From Hyaloperonospora brassicae (taxonomy: Eukaryota > Oomycota > Peronosporomycetes > Peronosporales > Peronosporaceae), in assembly GCA_947650285.1 (NCBI GenBank), contig CANTFL010001447.1, positions 124,001 to 188,000 of the forward strand: DNA of 64,000 nt, given 5' to 3'. Below the pieces are notes generated by a model. The model ran no database searches and was not told where the DNA came from. It saw only the letters and a program-made list of their open reading frames with translations. The translations under genes were made by a program, and so were the position numbers. Positions 31,941 to 42,414 of the stretch are shown piece by piece (the stretch's first letter is position 1; every line of letters starts with the position of its first letter).

Positions 31941-32582
31941 TCACTTGAACAGCCGCGTCACTGCGTCCTGTGTGCTCGTCCAGAGCTGTGCAACCGACAG
32001 CGACCGCTGTCCGTCTCGTTCGGTCGCTGCAGGTCGCCCTCGCCCCCGTCCCGCCGTTTCGCGCCGCGTCTCCTCACCTCGTGCCGCCTCTCTCCTCGTC
32101 TGCTGGGCCTGCAGCTGCTCGAGCGTCTCCCCCCGCTCGCTCTCGAGCGCACTCGTCAACGCCACCAGTCGGTCTTCGAGCCACGCCACGTGACTCTCGA
32201 GGGACGCGAACCGCAGCTCCACCGCCCGCTCTTCGCGCTGCTGCTGCTCCTTCTGCTTGGCCTCTTTCGCACGCGCACTGGCCGCCGCGCGCGAGTACTC
32301 GAGCGACGCGACGCCCAGCGCGACGGCAAAGATCAGGAGCTCGCCGATCAAGTCGGCCCCCTGGTCGACGGCCTCGTCGGGCGACACGGGTTTGATCGTG
32401 TAGCTCGAGATGCCGCGGAAGCCCATGTGGAGCTGCATCGTCACGCGGTGCTGCTGCTGCCCCAAGCGCGTGCAGACGGCGCGAAGGAGCGGGTGCACTT
32501 TGGCGCGGGTCTTGACCACGCGCGCCAGCGGTTTCGTCAGCGTGCGCGCCACGAGACCGCCCAGTTTGATCATGGGCAGCAT
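31941..32582 (-). CDS. OPA3: OPA3-like mitochondrial protein
   Basis: Single exon, 213 aa, ATG at 32582. The N-terminus MLPMIKLGGLVARTLTKPLA and the following KVHPLLRAVCTRLGQQQHRV match the OPA3 family. So does the GADLIGELLIFAVALGVASLEYSR segment, which in that family spans a membrane-associated helix. A coiled coil follows (about 125-170, EEQ-rich), then a basic, Arg-rich tail that is longer than in animal OPA3. Family members sit at mitochondrial membranes and influence mitochondrial shape and lipid metabolism; the exact reaction is unknown. Lone gene, downstream of and co-oriented with the helicase (940 bp gap). A 30-bp minisatellite lies 55 bp upstream of the start codon. Confidence 0.9.
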   Translation of the reverse strand: MLPMIKLGGLVARTLTKPLARVVKTRAKVHPLLRAVCTRLGQQQHRVTMQLHMGFRGISSYTIKPVSPDEAVDQGADLIGELLIFAVALGVASLEYSRAAASARAKEAKQKEQQQREERAVELRFASLESHVAWLEDRLVALTSALESERGETLEQLQAQQTRREAARGEETRRETAGRGRGRPAATERDGQRSLSVAQLWTSTQDAVTRLFK

Positions 32583-32636
32583 GGCAACGGGCAGTGGGCG
32601 TGTCGCTTACGCACGTACGCGATGGAGATGGAGGAA

Positions 32637-32716
32637 GGGGTCAAGAGATGACGGCCGACGGATGACGGGGTCAAGAGATGACGGCCGACGGGTGACGAGG
32701 TCAAGAGATGACGGCC
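32637..32716. repeat. 30-bp minisatellite upstream of OPA3-like gene
   Basis: Nearly three copies of a unit starting GGGGTCAAGAGATGACGGCC. They lie in the presumed promoter or 5' leader and contain repeated TGAC/GTCA half-sites. Confidence 0.85.
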
Positions 32717-33522
32717 TTGTGGAGTCCGGTCGTCGGGCGTATCTCGTCTGGATTTGAGGTACAAGGACTGCTCCTGCACTCGGTCGTTTCCAGCCATTCT
32801 CTCTCTATCTATCTGTTGGTGTCGACGATAGCGCACACGACTGTCGTGGCATGCAGACGTTGCGAGGAGGTGACATATTCGGATGGGATTTGACGGACGA
32901 TTGTCGACTGCCGCTACGACTGTTGCTGTGCACACTGCTGGCGTCTGGATAGCGGTAGCCCAACACTGCCACAGTCAGTGTGTGTCCCGAGAGAGGATGC
33001 GCCTGGAAGAATGCCACACTCAAGCGCTCGACAGGAGGATCCTGTTGACAACGTCTTGAACAGACGTCGTGGCAACTCGTGATCAAAACTCTGCTGTACT
33101 ACTCCACTCCCTTCACGCACTTGTTCGCCTACTGTCTCCTCCTCTGTCAGTGCTGTGTGGCGGTTGGCCGCTTTTGCACACTGGCGCCGACGCTTTAGCG
33201 CAGTGCATGAGAAACGAAACCACAAGTCGCAACAAAGAATGCAAACAGATTCGTTGACTATACCCGTTGCAGTCGCCGGGACAGCAATCTGTCCTTCTTC
33301 CGGAGCTACCACACAACGCTGTCGTCGCTGCATCGGCTCTTGCGTTTCGAGATGCAGCGTCTTCGGACTTGGGTTCGGACGGTGCAACGTCCGCACATTC
33401 CATGCGTTTTCACTGTTCGTTAGCTGCTCGCACAGGTGCAAGCGCAGTCGTTGACCAACGCCGTAGACCAGAAACATCACCGACCGACAGAGTGATCCAG
33501 ACGCTGCTTTGCTCTTCGCCGC
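32717..33522. other. Intergenic, OPA3-like to helicase
   Basis: Frames up to 188 codons on the minus strand (32914-33480) lack an ATG at the start or a domain. Nothing supported. Confidence 0.5.
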
Positions 33523-36500
33523 TTACACTTCGGAATCGATGAGGATCCACTTGATGCGGCGGAAACACTTGCGTACGATCTCTTCCAGTTCGCCATAACG
33601 GCCACTGTACATGAGCAAGTTATGCATCAAACGAAGACGGTCACCGACGTGACGCAGGCGTTTCTTGATCTGATTCAGCTGCGACGTGCCAAGACCCTGA
33701 GGAATCAGGTTCTCCACGACCGTGCGGAACACGTATCCATCAAGAGGATGCGACAAATCTACTCGCAGGCGCAATTCTTCCGGTATATTCTCGCCCAGCT
33801 CATTGACCTTGTCTTCGTACGCCTGCAGCAAAAGCGACATTTTGTCCCACACCTCTTCTTGACCAGGAAGAGGCGCAAGCTCTGATCCATGAGCATACTC
33901 CGGGTGGAACCTTTCACGACCAACGACACGCAACAGCATGTTGAACAGGGAAAGCTGAAGAGCAATGTTATCACCAGGCTTGTGGTGAAACTCTTTCAGC
34001 ACCGCTTCCAACATCCAAAAGATCCCCAGCGCCTCCGACGGATCGTCTCGGCACTCCCATACAAGCTTTGCCACAGACACATCTACTGCAAGACTGTACT
34101 CTGGCTTGGTCAAGCCAAAGTGAGTCATCCATTCCACAGACTTCGTCAAGTACGACTCCTGTTTCTCCGAAGGTTGGGACGTGGTCTCCTGCTTTGTCAT
34201 GTACTCGCCCAGCGGGTGTGATACAATGCGCTGCATGATTTCACCCGTGACGTTGGCCGAGAGCAGCTTTTGCAGAGCAATCGTCGGATAGAGCGATTTG
34301 CGGCCCGTGACGTCCGGCAGCATTCCACGCATCAAGAACTGAATGCGGGACCATGACAGACCAGCAAACAAAATGTTACCCTGTCTGTCTAGACCACGAC
34401 GGCCAGCACGACCAGCCATTTGCTGCACCATGAGCGAGGTCAAGACATCGTCTGCTGTATCTTCGCAGAAGCAGCACGTCCGGAACGGCATGTTTACACC
34501 GTAGGCGAGCGAGTCGTCCGAGAACATGACTGCTAGACGACCACCTTGGGCAAGCGTCTGTGCGATCCGCAGGTATGCTGCAGGTAGATTCTGGTTGTAG
34601 ATAGCAATACCACGTCGTAGCGAACGCACTAGCGCGTGTCCGTCATCAGAGTCCTCAGATAGTTCGCGACGCAATTGCCATTTGATTTCGTTGAACTCGG
34701 TAGCAGTGAGACGGGAGCCAGGAGGCGTCAACACGAAGTCAGGGTGAGGCGCGTAAATGTCCGGAGGCGGCTTCTCTTCGAACGCCTGTGCCTCGCGATC
34801 GTCTTCCTCTTTTCCCTTCGCCTTCACCTTGGCTTCACGTTTCTTTATAGACGCCTGGTTCTTCTCCCACTCGGCGTACTCGAGCTGCACCTTTTCACGA
34901 AAGTTCGGATACTTTGCAGTCTCAGCAGCCTCGATGGACGTCAAAAGCTGATTAAACAGCTGACGACATCGAACTGAGTCAAGCTGAAAAGCAATTGCGG
35001 GGACAAGATTCTTTGCACAAAGCTGTTTCACAAGCGCGTAGACGTCCACGTCATTGCTGGGATCCGTGTCGCGCGGGTCGCGAAGCTCCACGGTAACGTC
35101 CTGCAGACTCGCCGGCGGTGCAAAAAAGTCAAGGAGCGACTGGGTCGCCTTTGGCTCTTTCACAGCAAGATCTTCCAAGCGCTTCTTGATCTTATCTTCG
35201 TATTTCTTCGACTCCATCAGCGTGATGCGGTGAGTGCGCTTGCCGAGGTCAACGACATAGTCGTCGTCAGCACCAACCTCTTTCTTGTCCTTTTTCGACT
35301 TCTTGTCTTTCTTTGGCTTCTTCTCCTTCTTGGTCGAGGATGCGACGGGGCCTGCGACCTCGGCTTCGATTTCATCCTCAAGCTCGAAGAACTTGTGTGG
35401 ATCGACATCCGCAATCAGCTCAGCAGTGTAGAACTTTTCCATTGCTTGCCACAAGGCAAACGCGTCGCGAGGAGTGAACGCCAGGTCACCGGCATCGAAG
35501 CCGATAGTAGTGAGGTAGTCCAATGTCACACCAGCGCACGGGTGCAAGTACACCATCTCTTGCTTCTTTTTCGCGCCCTCCTCTTTGGCTTCTTCCTCGT
35601 GCCATATGATTCGCTGCAGATTGATAAACCGGCCCTTGTACTCGAGAAGGTGGACTTCACGCGAATGGTGCGACTCCCACCAGCCCTTTAGCTTCTCAGC
35701 ATTGCCGATCGTAGCAGACAGCGCCAAGAACGGACACGTCACTGCCTTGATGATACGCTCCAACGCGCCACCCTCCGGTCCGTTCAAGTCGTGCACCTCG
35801 TCATACACAGCGTACTGGAAGTCGTAGCCGATGTCAATGAGCGTTGACTCTACCGCTCGTGGAGTTCCGACCGCAACACGGAACCCAGGCGGCAGAAACA
35901 CCGTACCGTCCGTAATCAAGGCAACTGAGCCTTTCACCATTGCCTGGAACAGCGCTGCTACTTGCCACGCAAGGGGATCCGTGGGCACTACAAACAGCAC
36001 GCGGCCACCGACAACCGACACGTAGGACGACAGCACTGTCTTGCCCGAACTCGTTGGGGCACACACAATCACGGAATGGTTCTGGTCAATGTGAGACAGC
36101 ACTGTCCGTTGCCAATCGTCGAGGATAAACTTGTTCATGTGGTGCATGTTCAGCGGCGGCAGACGGTCCGACATCTCTGTGAGTTGCCACTCGATCAAGT
36201 CCTTGCCGCTCAAGTAGTCGTTGACAATCTTCACGTACTTGCGGTACTTCTTGTGGACGGCATTAAAGTCCGCCTGCAACTTGGCGTGCTCGTCGTCGTC
36301 CATTTTCTTCTGCTTCTCGTGCTTCTTGCGGCCATCAGCGGCGCGAGTGGCCACGAGCTTTGTGCGCTGGATCTCCCACAGCGTATCGACAGCGTCCGTG
36401 TACTCTTTTTTCTTGCAGCTGTCGCGCAGAATCTCGTAGAGCTGTTTGAGCCGACCCGTGGGCGTCACCATCTTCATGTCGAGCAGGTTCTTGGCCTTCT

Positions 36501-36840
36501 TGATGTTCATGAGCTTCTCCTCGTCCACTTTGCTCTGCTTCTGGGCCTTCTCTTTGGCCAATTGCATGCGGATCAGGTCGGCCTTCTTCACTTTGCCGCT
36601 GCTCGCGCCTGCAGTGGCCTTCTTGTCGGTCGGGGACGCCGTGGGCGCTGACGTAGCGCCAGCACTGGCGGGCGCGGCACCGGTAGTCGTTGCGGCGTCG
36701 CCGTCTTTGGGCTCTTCGGGCCACAAGTTGCGCGGGTTGAACGGGTTCGTCGGCGCCAAGTCCCGCAGGATCACAGGCATGCGGTTGGGCCACACTTTCT
36801 GCCAATTGACGTCAAACATACCCGACTTCTTGTCCTCCAT
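33523..36840 (-). CDS. DDX60/Ski2-like superfamily 2 RNA helicase
   Basis: Single exon, 1105 aa from ATG 36840 (MEDKKSGMFDVNW). Residues 1-130 are Ala/Thr/Lys-rich and probably flexible. The helicase motifs follow in order: Walker A APTSSGKT at 261-268, DEVH box at 347-350, SAT motif LALSATIGN near 373-380, and in the second RecA domain DDSLAYGVNMPF and QMAGRAGRRGLDRQG. DEVH, the position of a Lys/Glu-rich insert before the second RecA lobe and the winged-helix-like C-terminal region are typical of the DDX60 branch of Ski2-like helicases, which act on RNA in decay or RNA sensing. Animal DDX60 is about 1700 aa, so this is a short form lacking the long N-terminal region. An open frame continues upstream but mixes with the promoter region, so I keep this start. 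Divergent from the PRPP synthetase-like gene. Confidence 0.92.
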   Translation of the reverse strand: MEDKKSGMFDVNWQKVWPNRMPVILRDLAPTNPFNPRNLWPEEPKDGDAATTTGAAPASAGATSAPTASPTDKKATAGASSGKVKKADLIRMQLAKEKAQKQSKVDEEKLMNIKKAKNLLDMKMVTPTGRLKQLYEILRDSCKKKEYTDAVDTLWEIQRTKLVATRAADGRKKHEKQKKMDDDEHAKLQADFNAVHKKYRKYVKIVNDYLSGKDLIEWQLTEMSDRLPPLNMHHMNKFILDDWQRTVLSHIDQNHSVIVCAPTSSGKTVLSSYVSVVGGRVLFVVPTDPLAWQVAALFQAMVKGSVALITDGTVFLPPGFRVAVGTPRAVESTLIDIGYDFQYAVYDEVHDLNGPEGGALERIIKAVTCPFLALSATIGNAEKLKGWWESHHSREVHLLEYKGRFINLQRIIWHEEEAKEEGAKKKQEMVYLHPCAGVTLDYLTTIGFDAGDLAFTPRDAFALWQAMEKFYTAELIADVDPHKFFELEDEIEAEVAGPVASSTKKEKKPKKDKKSKKDKKEVGADDDYVVDLGKRTHRITLMESKKYEDKIKKRLEDLAVKEPKATQSLLDFFAPPASLQDVTVELRDPRDTDPSNDVDVYALVKQLCAKNLVPAIAFQLDSVRCRQLFNQLLTSIEAAETAKYPNFREKVQLEYAEWEKNQASIKKREAKVKAKGKEEDDREAQAFEEKPPPDIYAPHPDFVLTPPGSRLTATEFNEIKWQLRRELSEDSDDGHALVRSLRRGIAIYNQNLPAAYLRIAQTLAQGGRLAVMFSDDSLAYGVNMPFRTCCFCEDTADDVLTSLMVQQMAGRAGRRGLDRQGNILFAGLSWSRIQFLMRGMLPDVTGRKSLYPTIALQKLLSANVTGEIMQRIVSHPLGEYMTKQETTSQPSEKQESYLTKSVEWMTHFGLTKPEYSLAVDVSVAKLVWECRDDPSEALGIFWMLEAVLKEFHHKPGDNIALQLSLFNMLLRVVGRERFHPEYAHGSELAPLPGQEEVWDKMSLLLQAYEDKVNELGENIPEELRLRVDLSHPLDGYVFRTVVENLIPQGLGTSQLNQIKKRLRHVGDRLRLMHNLLMYSGRYGELEEIVRKCFRRIKWILIDSEV

Positions 36841-37553
36841 GGCCGCTGTTGCTGCTGCTACTTCTGCTGCTGCTCCTGGCGCTGTCGTCGACTGAAGAGG
36901 AAAAAGACGACTGACGCCCCTCCAATCGTTCGCGTGGTCGAAGCCATACAAACGGCAAGTGGTTTGATGTGGTGGGGGATCTTGACGTGGACCACACCCA
37001 TGACACCCCCCCTCCCCGAACACAATTTGACGTCGCCGATACCCACGTGGTGTGTGTGTCGCACTTGTTGTGGTCGCGCCTCGAATGATTGCAACGATTC
37101 GATTGGTTGGGTTTATTTTTATCAGAGGTGGAATTGTTTTTGTGAAGTAGCAACTACCACTTCCAATGGTGCGGCTCACCCCGGAAGACGGGAGCAACTC
37201 GGATGGCATTACTCTCACTCGACCACTGCTCGTGTCGATGAGAGCAACAGCGGACACACACCACTTACTCTCTCTGTACACCTTTCTGTCTATGTTGATG
37301 CCACGTGATGCTATAGGCGAACCGCTTCTGGTCGCAGCGCAGCGCAGCGTCCCGCAGGGCCTTCGCACTGGCTGCCGCCGGTGTCTCGGGCGTCGTCGGT
37401 GGCAGTTTCACGTCTCGTTACGAGCGCTCGACGGCCTTATCGGACGCAGGAGTGGACACGAGGCAGCCACTGACGAGCAACTGGTTCCCCAATACGACGA
37501 CGCGGCACTGGCACTTTTACAAGGGCAAGTTGAACCCCAGTGCCGCCAAGTCG
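36841..37553. other. Shared upstream region, helicase / PRPP synthetase-like
   Basis: 713 bp between divergent start codons. The frame of the + strand gene stays open back to 37317 without an ATG; the first in-frame ATG (37308) runs into a stop. That 79-codon stretch (RFWSQRSAASRRAFALAAAG and on) resembles a mitochondrial presequence, so an unseen upstream exon may supply a start. Confidence 0.5.
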
Positions 37554-38872
37554 ATGAAGCTCTTTAAAGTCGCTGATACGCCCATTGCTGACGAGATTGC
37601 AACGTACTTGGGCGTTAAACTGAACGACATGGAGGTCAAGAACTTCAACGACGGCGAGACAAGTGTGATTGTCAACGAGAACGTGCGTGGCAAACGCGTC
37701 TACATTGTGAGCTCGACGACCACAGTGGATCGGTGCGTGAGCTTGTCGACAGATTGAAGTCAATGTCGACATTGCGGTAGATGTTGATACGAACGCTCGT
37801 TGCTGTGATGCTTTGCCTGGAATGAATGCAATAGGTTGATGGAGCTCCTGCTGGCGATCGCGGCCATGCGTCGTGCTTCTGCCAAGAAAATCACAGCGGT
37901 GATCCCGTTTTACGGCTACGCGCGAATGGATTTGATGCACAAGGGCCGTGAGCCAATTGCTGCTGCCGTACGACACATTAATCTGCTACTATCACAAGCT
38001 CGTGCTCATTTTCTGGTCCTGGTGTGCTGCTTAGGATATTGCACGCATGCTTGAAACTATGGGCGTTGACCACGTCGTGTCGGTGGACCTTCACAGCGCG
38101 CAGATCGAAGGTTTTTTCAAGCCGCAGATCCCAGTACGGCAGCCTGCACTCTGTGCATATGTATGCTGGTTTGACTCGCTCTGTGCTAACATTGTTTCAT
38201 GTATCATTGTCAGGTGGACAATCTCCGGGCTTTTCCTGTAGGTGCCGTATACTTTTCGGAGCAAACGCTGGGTAAACCGATTGTCGTAGCGCCGCACTCG
38301 GCTGCTGTCAACCGAGCCGCTACATTCCGCGACACTCTCTCGCGCACAATCGACGAGTTTGTGCCATTGGCGTTCGTGATCCGCAAACACCAGCTCGACG
38401 AGGATCAACCTGGCGAGCTGGTGGGTGACGTCAAAGGCAAGGACTGCATCGTTGTGGATACGCTCGTGGACACTGGGTCCACTTTGACGAAAACCGCCAA
38501 ACTGCTCAAGGCCAATGGCGCTAGGACTGTGTCAGCTTTCGCAGTGCACGCTCGCTACTCTGCTCATGTACGTCGCAACTGCGTCGATACGAATCGGGCA
38601 TGTTGGTATCGGCCGAGCAAGAAGATTGTGACGTGTCTGACGTGGTGTTGTGTATGTGTTTTTTTCCTGCCTTTTTTGTCCAGGCCGTGCAAACGCTACA
38701 GGAGTGCAAGGAATTGGACAAACTAGTGACGACCAACACCATTCCCATGCACATGAACACGAACGAGATGGCGCCAAAGATCGTGACGCTGTCTGTCGCG
38801 CCGTTTATTGCTGAAGTCATTTCGTGTATCCACACGAAGAGCTCCATTATCCAAGTGTCCAAGACGAAATAG
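37554..38872 (+). CDS. PRPP synthetase-like protein, 5 exons
   Basis: Exons 37554-37732, 37835-37967, 38035-38133, 38214-38567, 38684-38872, all phase-consistent, give 317 aa, the length of classical ribose-phosphate pyrophosphokinases. Family landmarks: [17 protein letters not shown] near the N-terminus, [11 protein letters not shown], the [13 protein letters not shown] histidine block, and a PRPP-type loop [14 protein letters not shown] at about 216-229. The enzyme family transfers pyrophosphate from ATP to ribose 5-phosphate, feeding nucleotide, His and Trp synthesis. Several active-site blocks are altered: the ribose-phosphate loop usually reads SPDAGG but here APHSAA, ARQD is ARMD, and DD in the loop is DT. 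It may therefore be a regulatory or inactive relative, or a divergent enzyme. A possible targeting extension lies upstream. Confidence 0.88.
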
Positions 38873-38949
38873 GGCTCGGGTAACGAAATACCATGCGGTT
38901 GCGTGTGCTAGCGTTTGATTGGTTGAAACTACTTTCGTGCAATCAAAAT

Positions 38950-38960
38950 TCATTTTGAAC
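38950..38960 (+). promoter_or_regulatory. Initiator-like motif of the TVP23 gene
   Basis: TCATTTTGAAC, similar to the oomycete initiator core, 39 bp before ATG 38989 and 78 bp after the preceding stop codon. Confidence 0.4.
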
Positions 38961-38988
38961 GCCACTACCGCTGACAAAGTCGGCGAAG

Positions 38989-40032
38989 ATGATGGAGGCC
39001 GAAGAGGACCCGAAGAAGCCGCAGGAAGAGCTCGCGTTCATCAGCGTCGAGCCCGAGACGAGCAACGTGGCCTCGACAGAAGAGACCACAAGCACTGCAG
39101 CAGCTACCAGCGCGAAAACTAGCGACAAAGAAGCGCTGTGCGTACAGAACGACGGCTACGAAGGAGTACTACCGGGTCTGTTTGTGTTTGACTGGCGTTT
39201 TGTATGCTGCACAGGTTCACGTCTATCCAGAAGGCAGTGACGCGTGCCAAGCATCCCGTTGCAGCGTTTTTCCACTTGTTTTTCAAGGTCAGTGACTTGT
39301 TTAGTAGCTCGAGATGTGGGATCTCAGGACTGACGACTATGTTTTGACACTGCGTTTTGTGCTGTGCTTCTACTCTTGCAGGGGCTCGCGTTGTTCTTGT
39401 ACCTCTTTGGCAGCATCTTCATCAGCAACTTTGTCTTCATCTTTGTCGTGTGCATCTTGCTCTTGGCTTTTGACTTTTGGACCGTCAAAGTGCGTGTGGG
39501 ATGGTGACTGTTGCAATGTCAAAAACGTTCATCCGCCACGTACTACTAACGAGGAGATGATTCCTTTATCGATATGCAGAATGTTACGGGCCGGCTGCTG
39601 GTAGGGCTGCGCTGGTGGAACAAGCTTGACGAAGATGGCACGAGCGAGTGGGTGTTTGAGTCCCACGAAGTCATGACGGAGATCGATCCGCTGGACTCGC
39701 GCGTTTTTTGGACGGGACTCTACGGCGCGCCAGCGCTTTGGGTCGCGCTGCTGATTGTTGCGGTGCTCAAGTTTAACGTCGAGTGGGCCCTCATTGTCGT
39801 GGTTGCTGTGGCCTTGAGCGGCGCCAACATCATTGGCTACACGAGATGCAAGAAGGACGCCAAGCAGAAGATGCAGTCGATGATATCCCAGGGTGCGCTG
39901 GGCGCTCTCAGCTCGTCCGCTGGCTCGTCCATTATGTCTGCCATTGGCGGACTGGCCCTTGGCGAAAGCATTGGCAAGGGACTTGGCAGTGCAGGGCGTG
40001 GGAAATTCAGTGAGTCGGAAGTCGTCGTTTGA
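38989..40032 (+). CDS. TVP23: Golgi membrane protein TVP23
   Basis: Four exons: 38989-39141, 39231-39287, 39382-39489, 39580-40032; 256 aa. The first donor could instead be at 39166 (adding eight residues); phase forces the 39231 acceptor in either case. After an acidic, Thr/Ser-rich cytosolic N-terminus come RAKHPVAAFFHLFFK, a hydrophobic pair of helices ending AFDFWTVK, the family signature NVTGRLLVGLRWWN and WVFES, and two more membrane helices (WVALLIVAVLK, ALIVVVAVALSGANIIGY). TVP23/FAM18 proteins reside in late Golgi vesicles and act in retrograde or Golgi trafficking. The tail is Gly/Ser-rich. Starts 116 bp after the PRPP synthetase-like gene on the same strand; convergent with the kinase gene (238 bp gap). 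Confidence 0.92.
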
Positions 40033-40270
40033 CATACTTTGGACACGTGCTCGAGCAATTGCACTCACGACGTCTGTCGATAACGAGCATAATATCCGAT
40101 GAGCATCATGCATGCAAAGAGCACAAGACAACAGCGTGTCGTTTGTATATTCTCACTACAAGCGAGGAAAGAAGGATGGAAAGGAAAAACGGAATTGACC
40201 TGCAGGATAAGCCACCCGTGCTGCACGATCCTGCCATCGGGTCGACCTTACGCTCATCTGCTGTTGTCGC

Positions 40271-42119
40271 CTAGCTACTGCCAGGGGCCGCGATGAGGTC
40301 CTTCATCTGCTCGTTCAGCTGCGTGTAGAACTTGTGGTACTCGAAAATGTCACCCTTGCCACGACGCACCTCCACCAGGTGAAGGCTGTCCGCAAGAATG
40401 AAGATCTGAATCACTACGCCGACTGCACCCTTAGGTGTCTGCAACACCGCCTTCACCTTTGCCGAGTTTTCCACGTTGATCTCGCAGTGGAGACTCTCCA
40501 AGTGGCCCGTCAGGCGAGTCATGATGCTCGCTGCCGGGATAGTCGATGTGAACTGTGTTGCCCGCTTGACCCGCTTCTCGTCATTGCTCTGGAACATTCG
40601 GTTGAGCGCCACACCGCCGCACATGTTGATCAGATCGAACGCATTCAGTACTTTCAGGCCTCCATCTAACTTGTCCTTCTTGCCGGAATTCACCTCATCC
40701 TGGTGCTCCAGGATGGCTGCATCCAAATCGGCCTGGCTCGGTTTGATGGTCATGCGGTCAATCGGGCCCGGCACAGGAGTAGCTGCCATCTCCGCACTAA
40801 TCGTTTCCGGGCCAGTCGTCTGGGTCGCAAGCTCGTTAGAGGCGCATGCGTTCACAAACCACTCGTCTTGCAAGACATCCTTGATCGCAATACGCGTCTC
40901 GGGGTCAGGCACAAGTATGCGGTTCAGCAGCGCTTTCACGCGTGGCGTGAACCAGCTCGGGTACGAGAATTCGGCCTTTTGAATCTTGCGGAACAGTGCT
41001 GACATCGTTGGCTCATCGAACGGAAGAAAGCCCGCGAGTAGCACGTACAATATCACACCCATCGACCAGACATCAGCGGCACGTCCGTCGTATCCTTTGT
41101 CGGCAAGGACTTCAGGAGCAACGTAGTTAGGCGTTCCACACGTCGTGTGCAACAGCGACGCACGCGAGCTCTCCGGGCCATCTGGACCTCCGCCTTCGTA
41201 CAGCGCCGAGAGCCCAAAGTCAGAGATCTTCAGATCTCCATTCTCATCCAGCAGCAGATTTTCTGCAGCAGTTTCGGATTAATCACCGTCCATCTTTGCA
41301 GTGCAGATAGCGAAAGAACAAAAAGCGACAACACCGACCCGGTTTCAGGTCACGATGGCACACGCCGTTCTCGTGGCAGTACTGCACGCCGTCCACGAGC
41401 TGGCGAAAGTAAAAGCGGGCGGTTTCTTCGCTAAACCTATGGTCGGAAACAGTGCAGAAGCAACAGACAGACACACCATGTGAGTCCACACATTGCGTCA
41501 ACGCTACTGGGCTATGTCGTCGCTCTTGCAACACTGTGTACAACGTGCCTTCCTTCGCTCACAATCTTGTCAAAGAGCTCGCCCCCCGTAATCAGCTCTA
41601 GCACGATGAAAATCTGCACACAAGCAGGTCAACTCGTCGCTTTTGCACCGCTCTGTTCTGTGTGACGAAAAACTGCAGTTGAACAAACCTTCGTGCGACT
41701 CGCTAGCACCTCTTTGAGCACGACAACGTGCTTGTGGCGCACCATCTTCATGATCGAGATCTCCTTCTTGATCTGCGCGCCCATGTTTTGCTTCTGTATC
41801 TTCTCCTTGTCCAGGACCTTAATGGCTACGCGCTCGTCGGTCTCTGTATTCACCGCGTACTTGACCCTATACGCAACACAGGTACCAAAACCAGCAGCAT
41901 CCTCGCAAATCAGCACACGCTCTGTATAGTCCACCCACGTGTCACGTCAACCAAGAGACAGAGACGCACTTTCCAAACGTGCCTTCACCCAGCGTCTTGC
42001 CAATCTCGTACTTCCCTGTTTGCTCAAATAGATACCCACCCACGATCCACCACCGTAACGAGCGTCAATACCCCCATCGACTACTACTACCACACACACA
42101 CACGCAGAGAGAGAGAGAC

Positions 42120-42158
<39 letters not shown>

Positions 42159-42190
42159 GTGCCAGCAGACGTACCGACTTTCTTGACCAT
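40271..42190 (-). CDS. CIPK/SnRK3-like Ser/Thr kinase with NAF motif, 6 exons
   Basis: Exons (minus strand) 42175-42190, 41970-42015, 41689-41866, 41549-41613, 41339-41436, 40271-41262; all phases agree, 464 aa. The first exon is 16 bp and the fourth intron has a GC donor (AAG|GCACGT). The kinase domain shows GEGTFGKVKYA, VAIKVLD (catalytic Lys about 37), [21 protein letters not shown] and [10 protein letters not shown]. After the catalytic domain comes [19 protein letters not shown] at about 340-358, which fits the NAF/FISL autoinhibitory motif through which CBL calcium sensors bind plant CIPKs. The C-terminus ([20 protein letters not shown]) matches the CIPK regulatory domain. Likely role: calcium-controlled phosphorylation of ion transporters or stress targets; partners are not visible here. 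Confidence 0.92.
42091..42155. repeat. CA/GA microsatellite in kinase intron 1
   Basis: ACACACACAC followed by a long run of GA, inside the first intron (42016-42174) of the kinase gene. Confidence 0.85.
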
Positions 42191-42414
42191 TGCACAGCAG
42201 CAGTAGCAGTTATGGCAGCAGTTGCAACAGTCGCTCGCGCGCTGTCTGTCGGTTTTCGATCTCTCGCGAGATCTCGCGCCGGAGCTCTTCGTTTCGTCGT
42301 GTGGTGCACACACACGTCCACACACTGCCACACCACAATTGACCCCGGTCACCCCAGGGTCGCTCCTATCGGTGTTAAGTACGCACGAGACGGCCACAAA
42401 GTACGCACGTCGCC

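Noticed and set aside
36841..37368. N-terminal extension of the helicase frame
   Set aside because: The frame stays open but the sequence is promoter-like and not conserved in style; the ATG at 36840 gives a clean start.
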